Below the pieces are notes generated by a model that saw nothing but the letters and a program-made list of their open reading frames with translations, searched no databases and was not told the origin of the DNA. Positions 35,650-47,791 of a DNA stretch of 64,000 nt are shown piece by piece. Location: positions 395,745 to 459,744 of the forward strand of contig NZ_PUDR01000002.1 in the NCBI RefSeq assembly GCF_003012935.1, in the 5' to 3' direction. Origin of the DNA: Pannonibacter carbonis. GTDB taxonomy: Bacteria; Pseudomonadota; Alphaproteobacteria; Rhizobiales; Stappiaceae. The position numbers were made by a program, and so were the translations under genes. Each line of letters starts with the position of its first letter. The first letter of the stretch is position 1.

Positions 35650-38292
35650 TTAAGCCAGGCAGCGTTCGACAATATCCCGCGTGTCCGTTGACAGGATCGC
35701 GGATCCGGCAATGCGTGTCAGGACCCCTTCGGCCAGCCCGGCACGCACTGGCTCGAGCGCCTGCCAGGACCGGAAGGCTGAAACAAGCCTTGCTGCAAGC
35801 TGCGGATTACGTTGGTCGAGCCGTTCGACGACATCGCGAAGGAACACGAACCCCGCTCCGTCCGCACGCGTAAACTGGGACTGGTTTCCGGTTGAGAACG
35901 CGCCGATCAGCGCCCGCACCCGGTTCGGATTGGACCAATCAAAGGCGGGATGCCGGGTCAGGGCGTCGATCTGCGTCAGGGCCGTGTCCGCCGGGTTGGT
36001 TGCTTGAACTGTGAACCATTTGTCCATGGCGAGGGCATGCCCTCCGTGCCGCCTTTCGAAGCTGGCAAGGGCGTCCGGAGCCCCAGCCATCTGTTCATGG
36101 ACGAGCACGGTCAGAGCGGCCAGACGGTCGGTCATGTTGTCCGCCTCGCGGGCATGCCGCGTGACAATCTCCTCCCGGTCGTCCCGGTCCGAGACAGCCA
36201 GGTAACCAAGGCAGAGGCCTTTCAGTGCCCGTTCGCCGGCATCGGCCGCCGACGGGGTGAACGAGCGCCGACCGAGCGCTTCGGCCTCAGCGGCGAAAAC
36301 CTCGGCATGCGCCCGGCCGATGGCCGAGCGTAGCATCCTGCGTGCCGTCAGGATCGCAACAGGTTCGAGGTCCTTGCCGATTTCCCGCGCCAGATCGGCC
36401 TCGCCGGGCAGATTGAGCACCTGGGCCCTGAACGCCGGATCGAGGGCGGTGTTGCACAGGACCTCGCCGAAAGCGGTCACGAGGGCGGTATCGACCGCTG
36501 TGGCCTGATCCTGGCGCAGGCCAGCATAGAGCCGCATCAGTTCGCGCGTGGCGAGATCCTGCGCGGCCTGCCAACGGTTGAAGGGATCGCTGTCGTGCCG
36601 CAGTTGAAACAGCAGATCAGCCGGAGACTGTGACGCGCTCAAGTTTACAGGTGCGGAAAAGCCGCGCAGCAGGGACAGGACCGGTCGGTTAGAGACGCCA
36701 TCAAATGTGAAGGTCTGGCTGCGCTGCGAAAGGAGCAGGACATCGCCGCTGGCTTGATGCGTTTCTCGCGGACTAAGGTCAAGATCCTCACCGTTGTTGC
36801 CGAGGAAGCCGAAGCGTACCGGGATCAACATGGGCTGCTTGCTGTCCTGGCCCGGTGTCGGTGCCAGGCTCTGGGTCAGGGTCAGTGAGGCCGTACCGTT
36901 TTCCGCGTCATGGACGAGGTTTACCTCGACGCGCGGCGTGCCGGACTGGTCGTACCAAAGCGAGAACTGGGTCAGGTCGCGCCCGCTCACTTCTGCAAAA
37001 CAGTCGAGAAACTGCTCGATGGTCGCCGCATCGCCGTCATGACGGCGGATATAGAGATCCATGCCTTTGCGAAAGTCTGTCTCGCCGAGCAAGGTTTTCA
37101 GCATGCGGACGACTTCGGCTCCTTTCTCGTAGACCGTGGCCGTATAGAAATTGTTGATCTCGCGGTAAGCGCGCGGGCGTACCGGATGGGCCAGCGGACC
37201 GGCATCCTCCGGAAACTGGTGTGATTTCAGCAAGCGCACATCGGCGATGCGCTTAACCGGGCGCGATCGCATGTCGGAGCTGAACTCCTGGTCGCGGAAG
37301 ACGGTGAGCCCTTCCTTGAGGCAGAGCTGGAACCAATCACGGCAGGTGATGCGATTGCCGGTCCAGTTGTGGAAATATTCATGCGCGATCACGGCTTCGA
37401 CATGGGCATAGTCCTGGTCTGTAGCCGTTTCCGGATCGGCCAGAACGTATTTGTCGTTGAAGATATTGAGGCCCTTGTTCTCCATCGCGCCCATGTTGAA
37501 GTCGGACACGGCGACGATGTTGAACACGTCGAGATCATACTCGAGGCCGAAGGTCTGCTCGTCCCATGTCATCGAGCGCTTGAGCGAATCCATCGCCCAG
37601 GCGCACATGTCCTCCTTGCCCGGCTCGACATAGATGCCAAGCTCGACATTTCGGCCTGAGGCGGTGGTGAAACTGTCCTTCACGCAAGCGAGATTGCCGG
37701 CGACGAGGGCAAAGAGATATGCGGGCTTGGGATGCGGGTCATGCCAGACAGCGAAGTGGCGGCCGGTACCCGGCAGCAGGCCGCTTTCCTTGAGGTTGCC
37801 ATTGCCCAAGAGAACAGAAGCTTCCTCCAACTCCGCTTCGATCCGCGTCGTGTAGACGGTCAGGACATCGGGCCGGTCGAGGAAATAGGTGATCCGCCGG
37901 AACCCTTCCGCCTCGCACTGCGTGCAATAGGTGCCCGATGAACGGTAGAGCCCCATCAGCGTGCTGTTGGCATCCGGGTTGATACGGGTTTCGATCTCCA
38001 GCCGGAACGGCTCGAATGGCGGGTGCAGCAGCGACAGGGCCGACGGCGTTGCCGAGAAGTCGTCCTCCGAAAGATCGTGTCCGTCAAGCTGCAGGCGTTC
38101 CAACTGCAGTCCGTCGCCGTCCAGCGTCAGAGGCGTTCCGGCAGGAGTGCCTTGAGCGCGACGGATCGAGAGCACCGCTTTCACGTAGGTCGAGGTTGGA
38201 TGCAGGCAGACGTCAAGATCGACCGTATCGATGCAATAGGCGGATGGCCGGTATTCTTCGAGCCGGACAACGGTCTGTTCATGCGTCGACAT
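35650..38292 (-). CDS. pepN: Aminopeptidase N, M1 family zinc metallopeptidase
   Basis: 880 residues. Substrate motif GAMEN (268-272) and zinc site HEYFHNW (His304, Glu305, His308) with the third ligand Glu327 in LKEGLTVF are intact; Tyr of the transition state lies about 70 residues later. Beta-barrel N-terminal domain, catalytic domain, and a helical C-terminal domain (about 540-880) as in E. coli PepN. It removes N-terminal residues from cytoplasmic peptides. Single gene on the minus strand, 181 bases upstream of the PleC-like gene. Confidence 0.96.
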   Translation of the reverse strand: MSTHEQTVVRLEEYRPSAYCIDTVDLDVCLHPTSTYVKAVLSIRRAQGTPAGTPLTLDGDGLQLERLQLDGHDLSEDDFSATPSALSLLHPPFEPFRLEIETRINPDANSTLMGLYRSSGTYCTQCEAEGFRRITYFLDRPDVLTVYTTRIEAELEEASVLLGNGNLKESGLLPGTGRHFAVWHDPHPKPAYLFALVAGNLACVKDSFTTASGRNVELGIYVEPGKEDMCAWAMDSLKRSMTWDEQTFGLEYDLDVFNIVAVSDFNMGAMENKGLNIFNDKYVLADPETATDQDYAHVEAVIAHEYFHNWTGNRITCRDWFQLCLKEGLTVFRDQEFSSDMRSRPVKRIADVRLLKSHQFPEDAGPLAHPVRPRAYREINNFYTATVYEKGAEVVRMLKTLLGETDFRKGMDLYIRRHDGDAATIEQFLDCFAEVSGRDLTQFSLWYDQSGTPRVEVNLVHDAENGTASLTLTQSLAPTPGQDSKQPMLIPVRFGFLGNNGEDLDLSPRETHQASGDVLLLSQRSQTFTFDGVSNRPVLSLLRGFSAPVNLSASQSPADLLFQLRHDSDPFNRWQAAQDLATRELMRLYAGLRQDQATAVDTALVTAFGEVLCNTALDPAFRAQVLNLPGEADLAREIGKDLEPVAILTARRMLRSAIGRAHAEVFAAEAEALGRRSFTPSAADAGERALKGLCLGYLAVSDRDDREEIVTRHAREADNMTDRLAALTVLVHEQMAGAPDALASFERRHGGHALAMDKWFTVQATNPADTALTQIDALTRHPAFDWSNPNRVRALIGAFSTGNQSQFTRADGAGFVFLRDVVERLDQRNPQLAARLVSAFRSWQALEPVRAGLAEGVLTRIAGSAILSTDTRDIVERCLA

Positions 38293-38350
38293 TGGGTACT
38301 CCTGCGGCAGGCGTCGGTGTGCTGCGGTTTAACCAGACGGGCTTCGCTCG

Positions 38351-39418
38351 TCACGCGGCCTTTTCGATGATCAGACCGAAGCAGGTGGAAGCAAATCCGT
38401 CGATGGACAGCTTCATGTGCGGCGCACCATCGGTCCAGCACTGGGTAAGGACCTCCGGCCAGTCGTTGACATAGGGCGGAATGTCGATGAACTGGTCCAT
38501 CGGTGCCTTGCCGATATCGAAGTTCAGCGGACGAACCTTGTGACCCTGTGCGGTGAGATGTGCGGCCAGGTCCTCGAAGTGCTTCCGCTGGTAGAGAACG
38601 GTGCCCCAGTTGTCGAGAGTCTCGCCATCATTCATGAAGTTGAATTCTGTGGTGTGCACAGCGATCCCGCCCGCGCGCAGCGGCTTCAGGGAATTCTCGA
38701 TGAAATCGATCCCGTGTCTGAGGCTACCCAGATGCTCAAGCGCACAGATCGACCAGGTGAAGTCGAAACCGGTCAGATCGTCTGGAATGGCATTCATGTC
38801 CACATAGCGCAGGCTGATATGACGCTCGAACGCCTCTCGCTTTACCAGTTCTGCGCGGAAGGCCTTCTCGATACTGGCTGCATATTCGTTGGTCTTTGAC
38901 CACACCTTGGCCGCTTCATTGTCCGGCGGCAGGTCGGTCACCAGCACATCCACGCCTTCGCTTGCGAGGAACGAAGGGATTGGCTCCTCGCCGCAGCCAA
39001 ATCCGAGGCCGCGCTTGCCGGGCTGGATCATGCCATGCTCGTGCAGGGCCTGCAGCACATAGACGAATTCCCAGAGCTTGCGATGGAAGAAGATCGGGAT
39101 CTGCAGCCGCCCCGCCCAATAGGCTGCCCAGTCGGACTCAAGATCGGTTTGGGTCGAGGCCTTGCTCTCCAGTCCGACATGATGGGCGGACAGGCCGGTC
39201 CGCAGCGGCAGGTCAGCGGCCAGCTTGCGGGCAAGGGCGTAGCCCATGTTCTTGATGTTGTAGTGGAGGAACTCGATATCTTTTGTCTTGGCCCACATCG
39301 GGTTGATGTTGGGCTGTCCGGTGCCGCGCGTGAGACGGATCCGGTTGTCGAACAGATATTCGGCTGTCCGTTCGACAAAGGCGCGGATGTCCTCGGTGAC
39401 GGTTGGCTTCTTGAACAT
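38351..39418 (-). CDS. Class I SAM-dependent methyltransferase, substrate unknown
   Basis: 355 residues from ATG 39418. A Rossmann methyltransferase core (about 130-290), with GLGFGCGEEPIPSFLAS as the SAM loop, an acidic LVTDLPPD strand and FDFTWSICALEHLG as the post-IV motif. The N-terminal 120 residues are a helical extension with IEFLHYNIKNMGYALARKL. Large, and flanked by PepN and a divergent CoA-transferase, which give no clear clue to the substrate. Polysaccharide or lipid methylation is possible. Confidence 0.8.
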   Translation of the reverse strand: MFKKPTVTEDIRAFVERTAEYLFDNRIRLTRGTGQPNINPMWAKTKDIEFLHYNIKNMGYALARKLAADLPLRTGLSAHHVGLESKASTQTDLESDWAAYWAGRLQIPIFFHRKLWEFVYVLQALHEHGMIQPGKRGLGFGCGEEPIPSFLASEGVDVLVTDLPPDNEAAKVWSKTNEYAASIEKAFRAELVKREAFERHISLRYVDMNAIPDDLTGFDFTWSICALEHLGSLRHGIDFIENSLKPLRAGGIAVHTTEFNFMNDGETLDNWGTVLYQRKHFEDLAAHLTAQGHKVRPLNFDIGKAPMDQFIDIPPYVNDWPEVLTQCWTDGAPHMKLSIDGFASTCFGLIIEKAA

Positions 39419-39608
39419 GGCGAGGCAATCCGGATTGGAAAAGAGGATGGGATGGAACAGGGTATAGCCGTAGCAGGGCGGGTTGTTCGCGGGCAAGCCT
39501 GAACGTGCAGGCTGCAACGTTCGGTTTTGATTGCGCTGCTGCACCCGGAGAGTTATCGCAACGGCTGTCCAAGCTGGCAACCTGACGTGAATCGCGAAGG
39601 AGCAGTCC

Positions 39609-40775
39609 GTGCGTGCACCCCTCGAAGGCATCAAGGTGCTTGAACTCGCCCGTATCCTGGCAGGACCCTGGGCGGGGCAGACCCTGGCTGATCTCGGCGC
39701 CGAGGTGATCAAGGTCGAGAGCCCGCAAGGGGACGACACGCGGACCTGGGGACCGCCGTTCGTTGAGCCGACAGATGGCGGCAAGCCGGATGCTGCCTAT
39801 TTTCATGCCTGCAACCGGGGCAAGCGGTCGATTGCTGTCGACTTCACGACGGCTGAGGGCCAGGACCTTGTTCGCCGTCTCGCCGTGGACACCGATATCC
39901 TGATCGAGAACTTCAAGGTCGGCGGTCTGGCGAAATACGGCCTCGATTACGACAGCCTGAAGGCCATTAATCCCAAGCTGATCTATTGCTCGATCACCGG
40001 CTTTGGTCAGGATGGGCCCTATGCCCACCGGGCAGGCTACGACTTCATGATCCAGGGCCTTGGCGGCTACATGGATCTGACCGGTGCCGCAGATGGCGAG
40101 CCGCAGAAAGTCGGCGTTGCGGTGGCGGATATTTTCACCGGCGTCTACAGCGTCATTGGAATTCTGGCGGCTCTTCGCCGCCGCGACATTACCGGGCAGG
40201 GCGAACATATCGACATGGCCCTTCTGGATGCTCAGGTCGGTGTGCTGGCCAACCAGGCCGAGAATTATTTCATCTCGGGAAAGGCGCCGCGCCGCATGGG
40301 AAATGCACATCCCAACATCGTGCCCTACCAGGTCTTCGCCACATCCGACGGCCACCTGATCATTGCCTGTGGCAATGACGGCCAGTTCCAGCGCCTGTGC
40401 GGCGTGTTGGGGTGTCCGGAACTGGCATCCGACCCTGCCTTTGCCACCAACAGCGCGCGGGTTGCCGCACGCGAAACGCTTGTCCCGAGGCTTGCCGCTC
40501 TGACGTTGACCATGACCCGGGACGATCTTCTGGCCCGGCTCGAATGTGTGGGCGTACCGGCTGGTCCAATCAATACCATTGCGGATGTGTTCGAGGATCC
40601 CCAGGTTCGTCACAGGGAAATGAAGATCGCCCTGCCGGCGGACGGGGCTGCTGACGGAGCGGTGCCTTCCGTACGGACGCCGATCCGCTTTCGGAACGCG
40701 GGACTCGTCCTGGAGCGCGCCGCGCCGCGGCTCGACGAGGATGGCGACGACATTCGTTCAGGACTTGGGCTTTAG
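39609..40775 (+). CDS. CaiB/BaiF (class III) CoA-transferase
   Basis: 388 residues from a GTG at 39609 with GAAGGAG upstream. Family features are KVLELARILAGPWAGQTLAD, DLGAEVIKVE, AYFHACNRGKRS, and the catalytic Asp in QGEHIDMALLDAQV. These enzymes move CoA between carboxylic acids; formyl, carnitine, mesaconyl and other substrates occur in the family and cannot be told apart here. Stands alone, divergent from the methyltransferase, with 190 bases between them. Confidence 0.92.
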   Translation: MRAPLEGIKVLELARILAGPWAGQTLADLGAEVIKVESPQGDDTRTWGPPFVEPTDGGKPDAAYFHACNRGKRSIAVDFTTAEGQDLVRRLAVDTDILIENFKVGGLAKYGLDYDSLKAINPKLIYCSITGFGQDGPYAHRAGYDFMIQGLGGYMDLTGAADGEPQKVGVAVADIFTGVYSVIGILAALRRRDITGQGEHIDMALLDAQVGVLANQAENYFISGKAPRRMGNAHPNIVPYQVFATSDGHLIIACGNDGQFQRLCGVLGCPELASDPAFATNSARVAARETLVPRLAALTLTMTRDDLLARLECVGVPAGPINTIADVFEDPQVRHREMKIALPADGAADGAVPSVRTPIRFRNAGLVLERAAPRLDEDGDDIRSGLGL

Positions 40776-40900
40776 AATGCCGCAACGACAGCCTGTTACA
40801 AGGAGCATGGTTGCTTTGCCGGCCAATTCGGGACATCCCTCATTGACCTGACCGGTTCGCGGTCCGGTCGATGGGACTGCAAGAGAGGACAAGCACGAGG

Positions 40901-42772
40901 ATGGCGGCACGCCTGCGTTTTCCCTGGCTCCGGCAGGTTCCCCTGACGCGGATCGTCAGCCTCGGCTTTGGCCTGCTGGTCGGCGTTGCCGTGTCGCTGG
41001 TCCTGTTCATGATGGTCCAGGCGAATATCCAGAACACGTTCTCGCTCCTGAATGACAAGGCGATCCTGATCATCCAGAGCATGGAGCGGCAGGTTCGCGG
41101 CTATCTCGACCAGATGGAAGAGGCTGTTGTTGCGCTGAAGGTCTTGTTCGATGAGGGGCAGATTGACCTTGGCAACAAGGACGATGTGCTAGCCGACCTC
41201 TCGGCGGCTCTGGCGGCGAATTCCCGTATTACCGTGCTGCTGATAACCGACGCCGGCGGTGAGACCTATGGCGTCTACAAGGCGCCGAACGGCAAGCTCT
41301 GGCCATTCAAGCGGGCATCTGAGGTGCCAGGCGGTATTCAGCATGCCATGCCCGAGACGATGCCGAGTTCACGGCCGGTCTGGGGACCTCTGGTCAGCAA
41401 TGAGTCCGGTGTCTTTGCCAATGTGACCGTGCCAATTGTCCGGGGCGGCGATCCCGTGGCCTATCTCACTGCCGGAACGTCCATGACCAGCCTTGGGGAT
41501 GCCGTCCGTGCGCTTGATGAGGGGCCGGATGCGACCACCTTCATCATCACCGGCGAGGGAGATCTGATTGTCCATTCGGACCAGCATCTTCTGCTGACGG
41601 GTGGTTCACCGGAAAAGCAGGTGCCATCACCAGTCTTAGAGTTCGGTGATCCGGTCCTGTCAGGCATCCCGACTGGCGAGCACTTCTCGACGTTCCAGAA
41701 GGCGGCTGACCTTGGCATCGAGGTGCTCGGCATCGAGGCAAACGGCGAGGAATTCATCCTGATGCGTGTGCCGGTGACCGGCTACAGCAAGACCCCTTGG
41801 ATGATTGGCCAGTATTTTCGCGGCACGTCGGTGTCCAGGGAAATCCGCCGTTTGTCCGGCTCTGCGGTGGTCGGATTCGGCGCCATGGTGGTGGCCGTTT
41901 TGCTGGCGATCTGGTTGGGCCGACGCGTATCCCGGCCTTTGCGCGATATCGCCGAACAGGCCGAGCATGTCGGGCGTCTGGCCCTTGACGACGTCACGCC
42001 GCTTCCCCGCAGCCGGGTGAAGGAGGTCGATCAGGTCGCGCTTGCCTTCAATGCCATGGTGATTGGCCTCAAGGCGATGAACACCTATGTGCCGCGCTCC
42101 CTGTTCCGCAAGCTGATGCGTCTCGGCATCGACCGGGCCGCGAAGGCACGGGAGGCGGAACTCACCATGCTGTTCAGCGACATCGTCGGGTTTACGGCCG
42201 TTTCGGAACACATGTCGGCGGCCGAGACGGCAGAACTCCTCAATGAACATTTCGCGCTGCTGGTTGAGGCTGTCGAAAGCGAGGGCGGCACGGTCGACAA
42301 GTTCATCGGCGATGGCATGCTCGCTTTTTGGGGCGCGCCCGATGCCCGCGCCGACCACGCCGTGGCGGCGGTGCGGACATCGCAGCGGATCAGTCATGCG
42401 GTGAAAAGCTGGAACCAGCAACAGACCGTCGCCGGACGTCCTGCGATGCATCTGCGGATCGGACTGCATTCAGGGTCAGTCGTGGTGGGCAATGTCGGTG
42501 CGCTGGATCGCTGGAACTATACGATTGTCGGCGATGCTGTGAATGTCTGCGAGCGACTGCAGTCGCTGGGCCGCGAGGTTGCCCCGTCGGATGAGGTGGT
42601 TATCCTGGCCAGCGAGGACACGATCAACCGCCTGCCGCCGGGTTGCGCCTGCGCCCCGGTCGGGACACACCGTCTGCGCGGCCGTACCGGAGATGTCGAA
42701 GTCTGGAAGCTCGATGCGGATGGCGATCCGGAACTGCTGCGCGCCGCCAGTGGGCAAGTGGCTGCGGAATAG
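40901..42772 (+). CDS. Membrane adenylate cyclase with extracytoplasmic Cache sensor and HAMP domain
   Basis: 623 residues from ATG 40901 (ATG 40871 would add ten). Order: transmembrane helix (about 15-40), a Cache-type extracytoplasmic domain (about 45-310) with ITVLLITDAGGETYGVYK, second transmembrane helix (about 320-342), HAMP (345-400) and a class III cyclase domain (about 415-590). Metal Asps are in LFSDIVGFT and FIGDGMLAFWG; the adenine-selecting Lys is in GTVDKF. It makes cAMP in response to an external ligand. A perfect CRP-type site lies 21 bases after its stop. Confidence 0.92.
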   Translation: MAARLRFPWLRQVPLTRIVSLGFGLLVGVAVSLVLFMMVQANIQNTFSLLNDKAILIIQSMERQVRGYLDQMEEAVVALKVLFDEGQIDLGNKDDVLADLSAALAANSRITVLLITDAGGETYGVYKAPNGKLWPFKRASEVPGGIQHAMPETMPSSRPVWGPLVSNESGVFANVTVPIVRGGDPVAYLTAGTSMTSLGDAVRALDEGPDATTFIITGEGDLIVHSDQHLLLTGGSPEKQVPSPVLEFGDPVLSGIPTGEHFSTFQKAADLGIEVLGIEANGEEFILMRVPVTGYSKTPWMIGQYFRGTSVSREIRRLSGSAVVGFGAMVVAVLLAIWLGRRVSRPLRDIAEQAEHVGRLALDDVTPLPRSRVKEVDQVALAFNAMVIGLKAMNTYVPRSLFRKLMRLGIDRAAKAREAELTMLFSDIVGFTAVSEHMSAAETAELLNEHFALLVEAVESEGGTVDKFIGDGMLAFWGAPDARADHAVAAVRTSQRISHAVKSWNQQQTVAGRPAMHLRIGLHSGSVVVGNVGALDRWNYTIVGDAVNVCERLQSLGREVAPSDEVVILASEDTINRLPPGCACAPVGTHRLRGRTGDVEVWKLDADGDPELLRAASGQVAAE

Positions 42773-42793
42773 GCGTTTTCTCCCCCTGAACCA

Positions 42794-42811
42794 GTGTGAT
42801 AGCGATCACAC
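42794..42811. promoter_or_regulatory. Consensus CRP (cAMP receptor protein) operator
   Basis: GTGTGAT-AGCG-ATCACAC: arms of seven bases are exact reverse complements and contain TGTGA-N6-TCACA, the CRP consensus in full. It lies between the adenylate cyclase gene (stop 42772) and the peptide ABC operon (start 42926), about 115-130 bases before the latter. The natural reading is that cAMP-CRP controls the transporter operon. Confidence 0.8.
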
Positions 42812-42925
42812 AATCGCCATTTAACCTGTCCGGTGTGGGGATGGTCTGGTATTGGTTGTTGTAAGGTGGCCGCCGGCCACGCTATTGCCTGTTTCACCAA
42901 CAGTCTCTTGGGGGAGGGACGAAGA

Positions 42926-44805
<1,880 letters not shown>

Positions 44806-44809
<4 letters not shown>

Positions 44810-46713
44810 AACTCAGGATGGCCCTTGGCCTTCCAGCCCTTGTCTTGGCGGGGTTGTTCGGCGCTCAGGCGCTTGCGTTGGACCTGAAGGAAACGCCAGG
44901 GCTGGAGGCGCTTGGCTACACGGGGCTGCCGCCGGTGGCGGAACGGGTTCCGTCTGATCCGCTGGTCGTGGACCTTGAGGCACAAGGCCGCAAGATCGGC
45001 AGCGTCGGCGGCACGATCAACACCCTGATCGGCCGCGCCCGAGATGTGCGCCTGATCAACGTCTGGGGCTATGCCCGGCTCGTCGGCTATAACGACAAGC
45101 TGGAACTGGTCCCGGACCTGCTCAAGGACGTGACCGTCGAAGAGGGCCGGATCTTCACACTCTCGCTGCGCAAGGGGCACAAGTGGTCTGACGGCGCGCC
45201 CTTCACTGCCGAGGACTTCCGCTATTTCTTTGAAGACGTGGTGTCTGACCCGGATCTGACCCCGTCGGGCTTGCCGCCCTTCCTGCTGGCTGGTGGCAAG
45301 GGGCCGACGTTCGAGGTCATCGACGAGACCACTGTGCGCTACAGCTGGGACCAGCCGAACCCGCTGTTTCTGGCGGAACTGGCCCTGTCACGCCCGCCCT
45401 TCATCTACCGGCCGGCGCATTACCTGAAGCAGTTCCACGCCAAGTACGGTGATCCGGCGGTTATCGCCAAGGGAGTCGAGGCGCAGAAGGTGCGCGGCTG
45501 GGCGCCGCTGCACAACAAGCTCGACGACATGTACAACGCGATGAACCCGGATCTGCCGTCTCTGCAGCCCTGGATCCGTCGCACAGCCGACAGCGACCAG
45601 CGCTTCGTACTCGTCCGCAACCCGTTCTATCATCGGGTGGATCCGGCCGGTCAGCAGTTGCCCTATGTCGACAAGGTCATCATGACCGTGGCCGATGGCA
45701 AGCTGATCCCTGCCAAGACCCAGGCCGGCGAAGTTGAGCTTCAGGCCCGCAACCTGTCCTTCTCCGATATCACGGTGCTGAAGCAGGGCGAGGCCCAGCA
45801 CGGCTACCGCACGCTGTTGTGGCCCAATTCCAAGGGCTCGGAGATCTCGCTGCTGCCGAACCTGACGGTCAAGGACCCGGTCTGGCGTGAACTTTTGCGC
45901 GACACCCGCTTTCGCCGCGCCCTGTCGCTCGGCATCGACCGCGACATGATCAACAACGTCCTCTACTTCGGGCTCGGCCAGGCCGGCAATGACACGGTGC
46001 TGAGCATGAGCCCGCTGTTCAAGGACGAGTACAAGACCCTGTGGGCCGAGCATGACATCGAGAAGGCCAATGCGCTGCTCGACGAGATCGGCCTTTCCAA
46101 GCGCCGCGGAGACGGCATTCGCCTGCTGCCGGATGGACGTCCGCTGGAGATCATCATTGAGACCAACGGCGAGAGCCAGACCGAAGTCGATGCGCTCGAA
46201 CTGGTGGCCGAAACCTGGAAGGAAATTGGCGTCAAGCTGTTTGCCAAGCCAAGCCAGCGGGATGTCATCCGTGACCGGGCCATGGCCGGCGAACTGGTGA
46301 TGTCCGTGAGCACCGGCTTCGAGAACGGCATCCCGACCGCAGACATGCCGCCCACCGACTACGTGCCGGCGCGCGGCGACCAGCTGACCTGGCCGACCTG
46401 GGGGGATTACCTCGAGACAGCCGGCAAAGGCGGCGAGAAGCCCGACTGGGCTCCGGCTGCGCGTCTCAGCGAGCTCTACCAGGGCTGGTTTACCGCCGCT
46501 GATACGTCGGCGCGTGAGACCATCTGGCAGGAGATCCTCCAGATCCATGCCGATGAGACCATCCACATCGGTCTCGTTTCGGAAGTGCCGCAGCCTGTCG
46601 TGGTCAAGGGCCTCGAGAACGTGCCGGACGAAGCCATCTACGGCTGGGATCCGGGCGCACAGTTCGGCATTCACCGTATGGATGAATTCTGGCTTTCCAG
46701 CGCCGCAAAGTGA
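44806..46713 (+). CDS. Extracellular solute-binding protein, family 5
   Basis: 635 residues with a signal peptide (about 1-24, GLPALVLAGLFGAQALA). SBP_bac_5 features include FTLSLRKGHKWSDGAPFTAEDF, RRALSLGIDRDMINNVLY and PDGRPLEIIIE. Longer than common OppA/DppA proteins (about 540), with an N-terminal stretch of about 70 residues before the first lobe. Ligand likely peptides or a related large solute, not determined. Start overlaps the ATPase stop. Confidence 0.93.
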
Positions 46714-46765
46714 CTAGGCCAGGGTGACGGGACCTTCCCGTCACCTCTGACCCGTGGGGGACCCA

Positions 46766-47791
46766 ATGCTCATTTACATCCTGCGCCGGATCCTGACGAT
46801 GATCCCGACGCTGCTTGTGATCAGCTTTCTCATTTTCTTCATTATCGAGCTGCCGACCGGGGATTACATCTCCAACCAGATTGCCGTGCTGCGCTCGACC
46901 GGAGAGGCGTCCTCCATCGCCAAGCTGGAATTCCTGCGCGCCGAGTTTGCGCTGGACCGGCCCTTTTTCGAACGGTTCCTGATCTGGATCGGCCTGTGGC
47001 CAGGGCCGCATGGGTTTGACGGGCTGATCCAGGGCAACTGGGGCTGGTCGTTCGAGTTCGACAAGCCGGTGCAGGCCGTTGTCGGCCCGACCTTGCCGCT
47101 GACCATTGTGCTTAACGCAGCGACGATCCTGTTCGTCTATATCGTGTCTTTCCCGATCGGCATTTACTCGGCCACCCGACAGTATTCCTGGGGCGATTAC
47201 GGCTTCACGTTCCTCGGCTACATCGGCCTTGCAACGCCCAACTTCCTGCTCGGTCTGATCCTTCTTTACTTCTTCAACAAGTGGTTTGGCCTGTCTGTCG
47301 GCGGCCTTATGGCGCCGCAGTACATCGATCAACCCTGGAGCTTCGACAAGGCGATGTCGGTGCTCGCCCATCTCATTGTGCCAACGATCGTTATTGGAAC
47401 ATCCGGCACTGCGGCGATGATCCGGCGCCTACGCGCCAATCTTCTTGACGAACTGCACAAGCAATATGTCACGACGGCCCGGGCCAAGGGCCTGTCCGAA
47501 GGACGGCTGCTGATGAAATATCCGCTGCGCATGGCGCTCAACCCGTTCATTTCCGATATCGGCAACCTGATCCCCTCGATGGTGTCCGGCTCGGTGATCG
47601 TGTCCGTGGTGCTCAACCTGCCGACGGTCGGCCCGGTTCTCCTCAACGCCCTGCAGGCGCAGGACCAGTTTCTTGCCGGTTTCATCCTCATGTTCGTCGC
47701 GGTTCTGACGTTGGTTGGTATGCTCATTTCGGATATCCTTCTCGCCATCCTGGATCCGCGCATCCGTCTGGGCGGGAGGGCCGCGACATGA
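46766..47791 (+). CDS. ABC transporter permease, DppB/OppB type
   Basis: 341 residues from ATG 46766 with GGGGGAC upstream (GTG 46754 would add four). Membrane-spanning helices with the usual N-terminal YILRRILTMIPTLLVISFLIF (here split as YILRRILTMIPTLLVIS and FLIFF), the EAA-loop YVTTARAKGLSEGRLLMKY and the ending AILDPRIRLGG. A large periplasmic loop follows helix one. It is the first channel subunit of the peptide importer; the next permease overlaps by four bases. Confidence 0.94.
   Translation: MLIYILRRILTMIPTLLVISFLIFFIIELPTGDYISNQIAVLRSTGEASSIAKLEFLRAEFALDRPFFERFLIWIGLWPGPHGFDGLIQGNWGWSFEFDKPVQAVVGPTLPLTIVLNAATILFVYIVSFPIGIYSATRQYSWGDYGFTFLGYIGLATPNFLLGLILLYFFNKWFGLSVGGLMAPQYIDQPWSFDKAMSVLAHLIVPTIVIGTSGTAAMIRRLRANLLDELHKQYVTTARAKGLSEGRLLMKYPLRMALNPFISDIGNLIPSMVSGSVIVSVVLNLPTVGPVLLNALQAQDQFLAGFILMFVAVLTLVGMLISDILLAILDPRIRLGGRAAT

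Noticed and set aside
39213..40613. A 466-residue minus-strand frame opposite the CoA-transferase.
   Set aside because: No domain or ribosome site, and it covers the catalytic part of a clear CaiB-family gene on the other strand.
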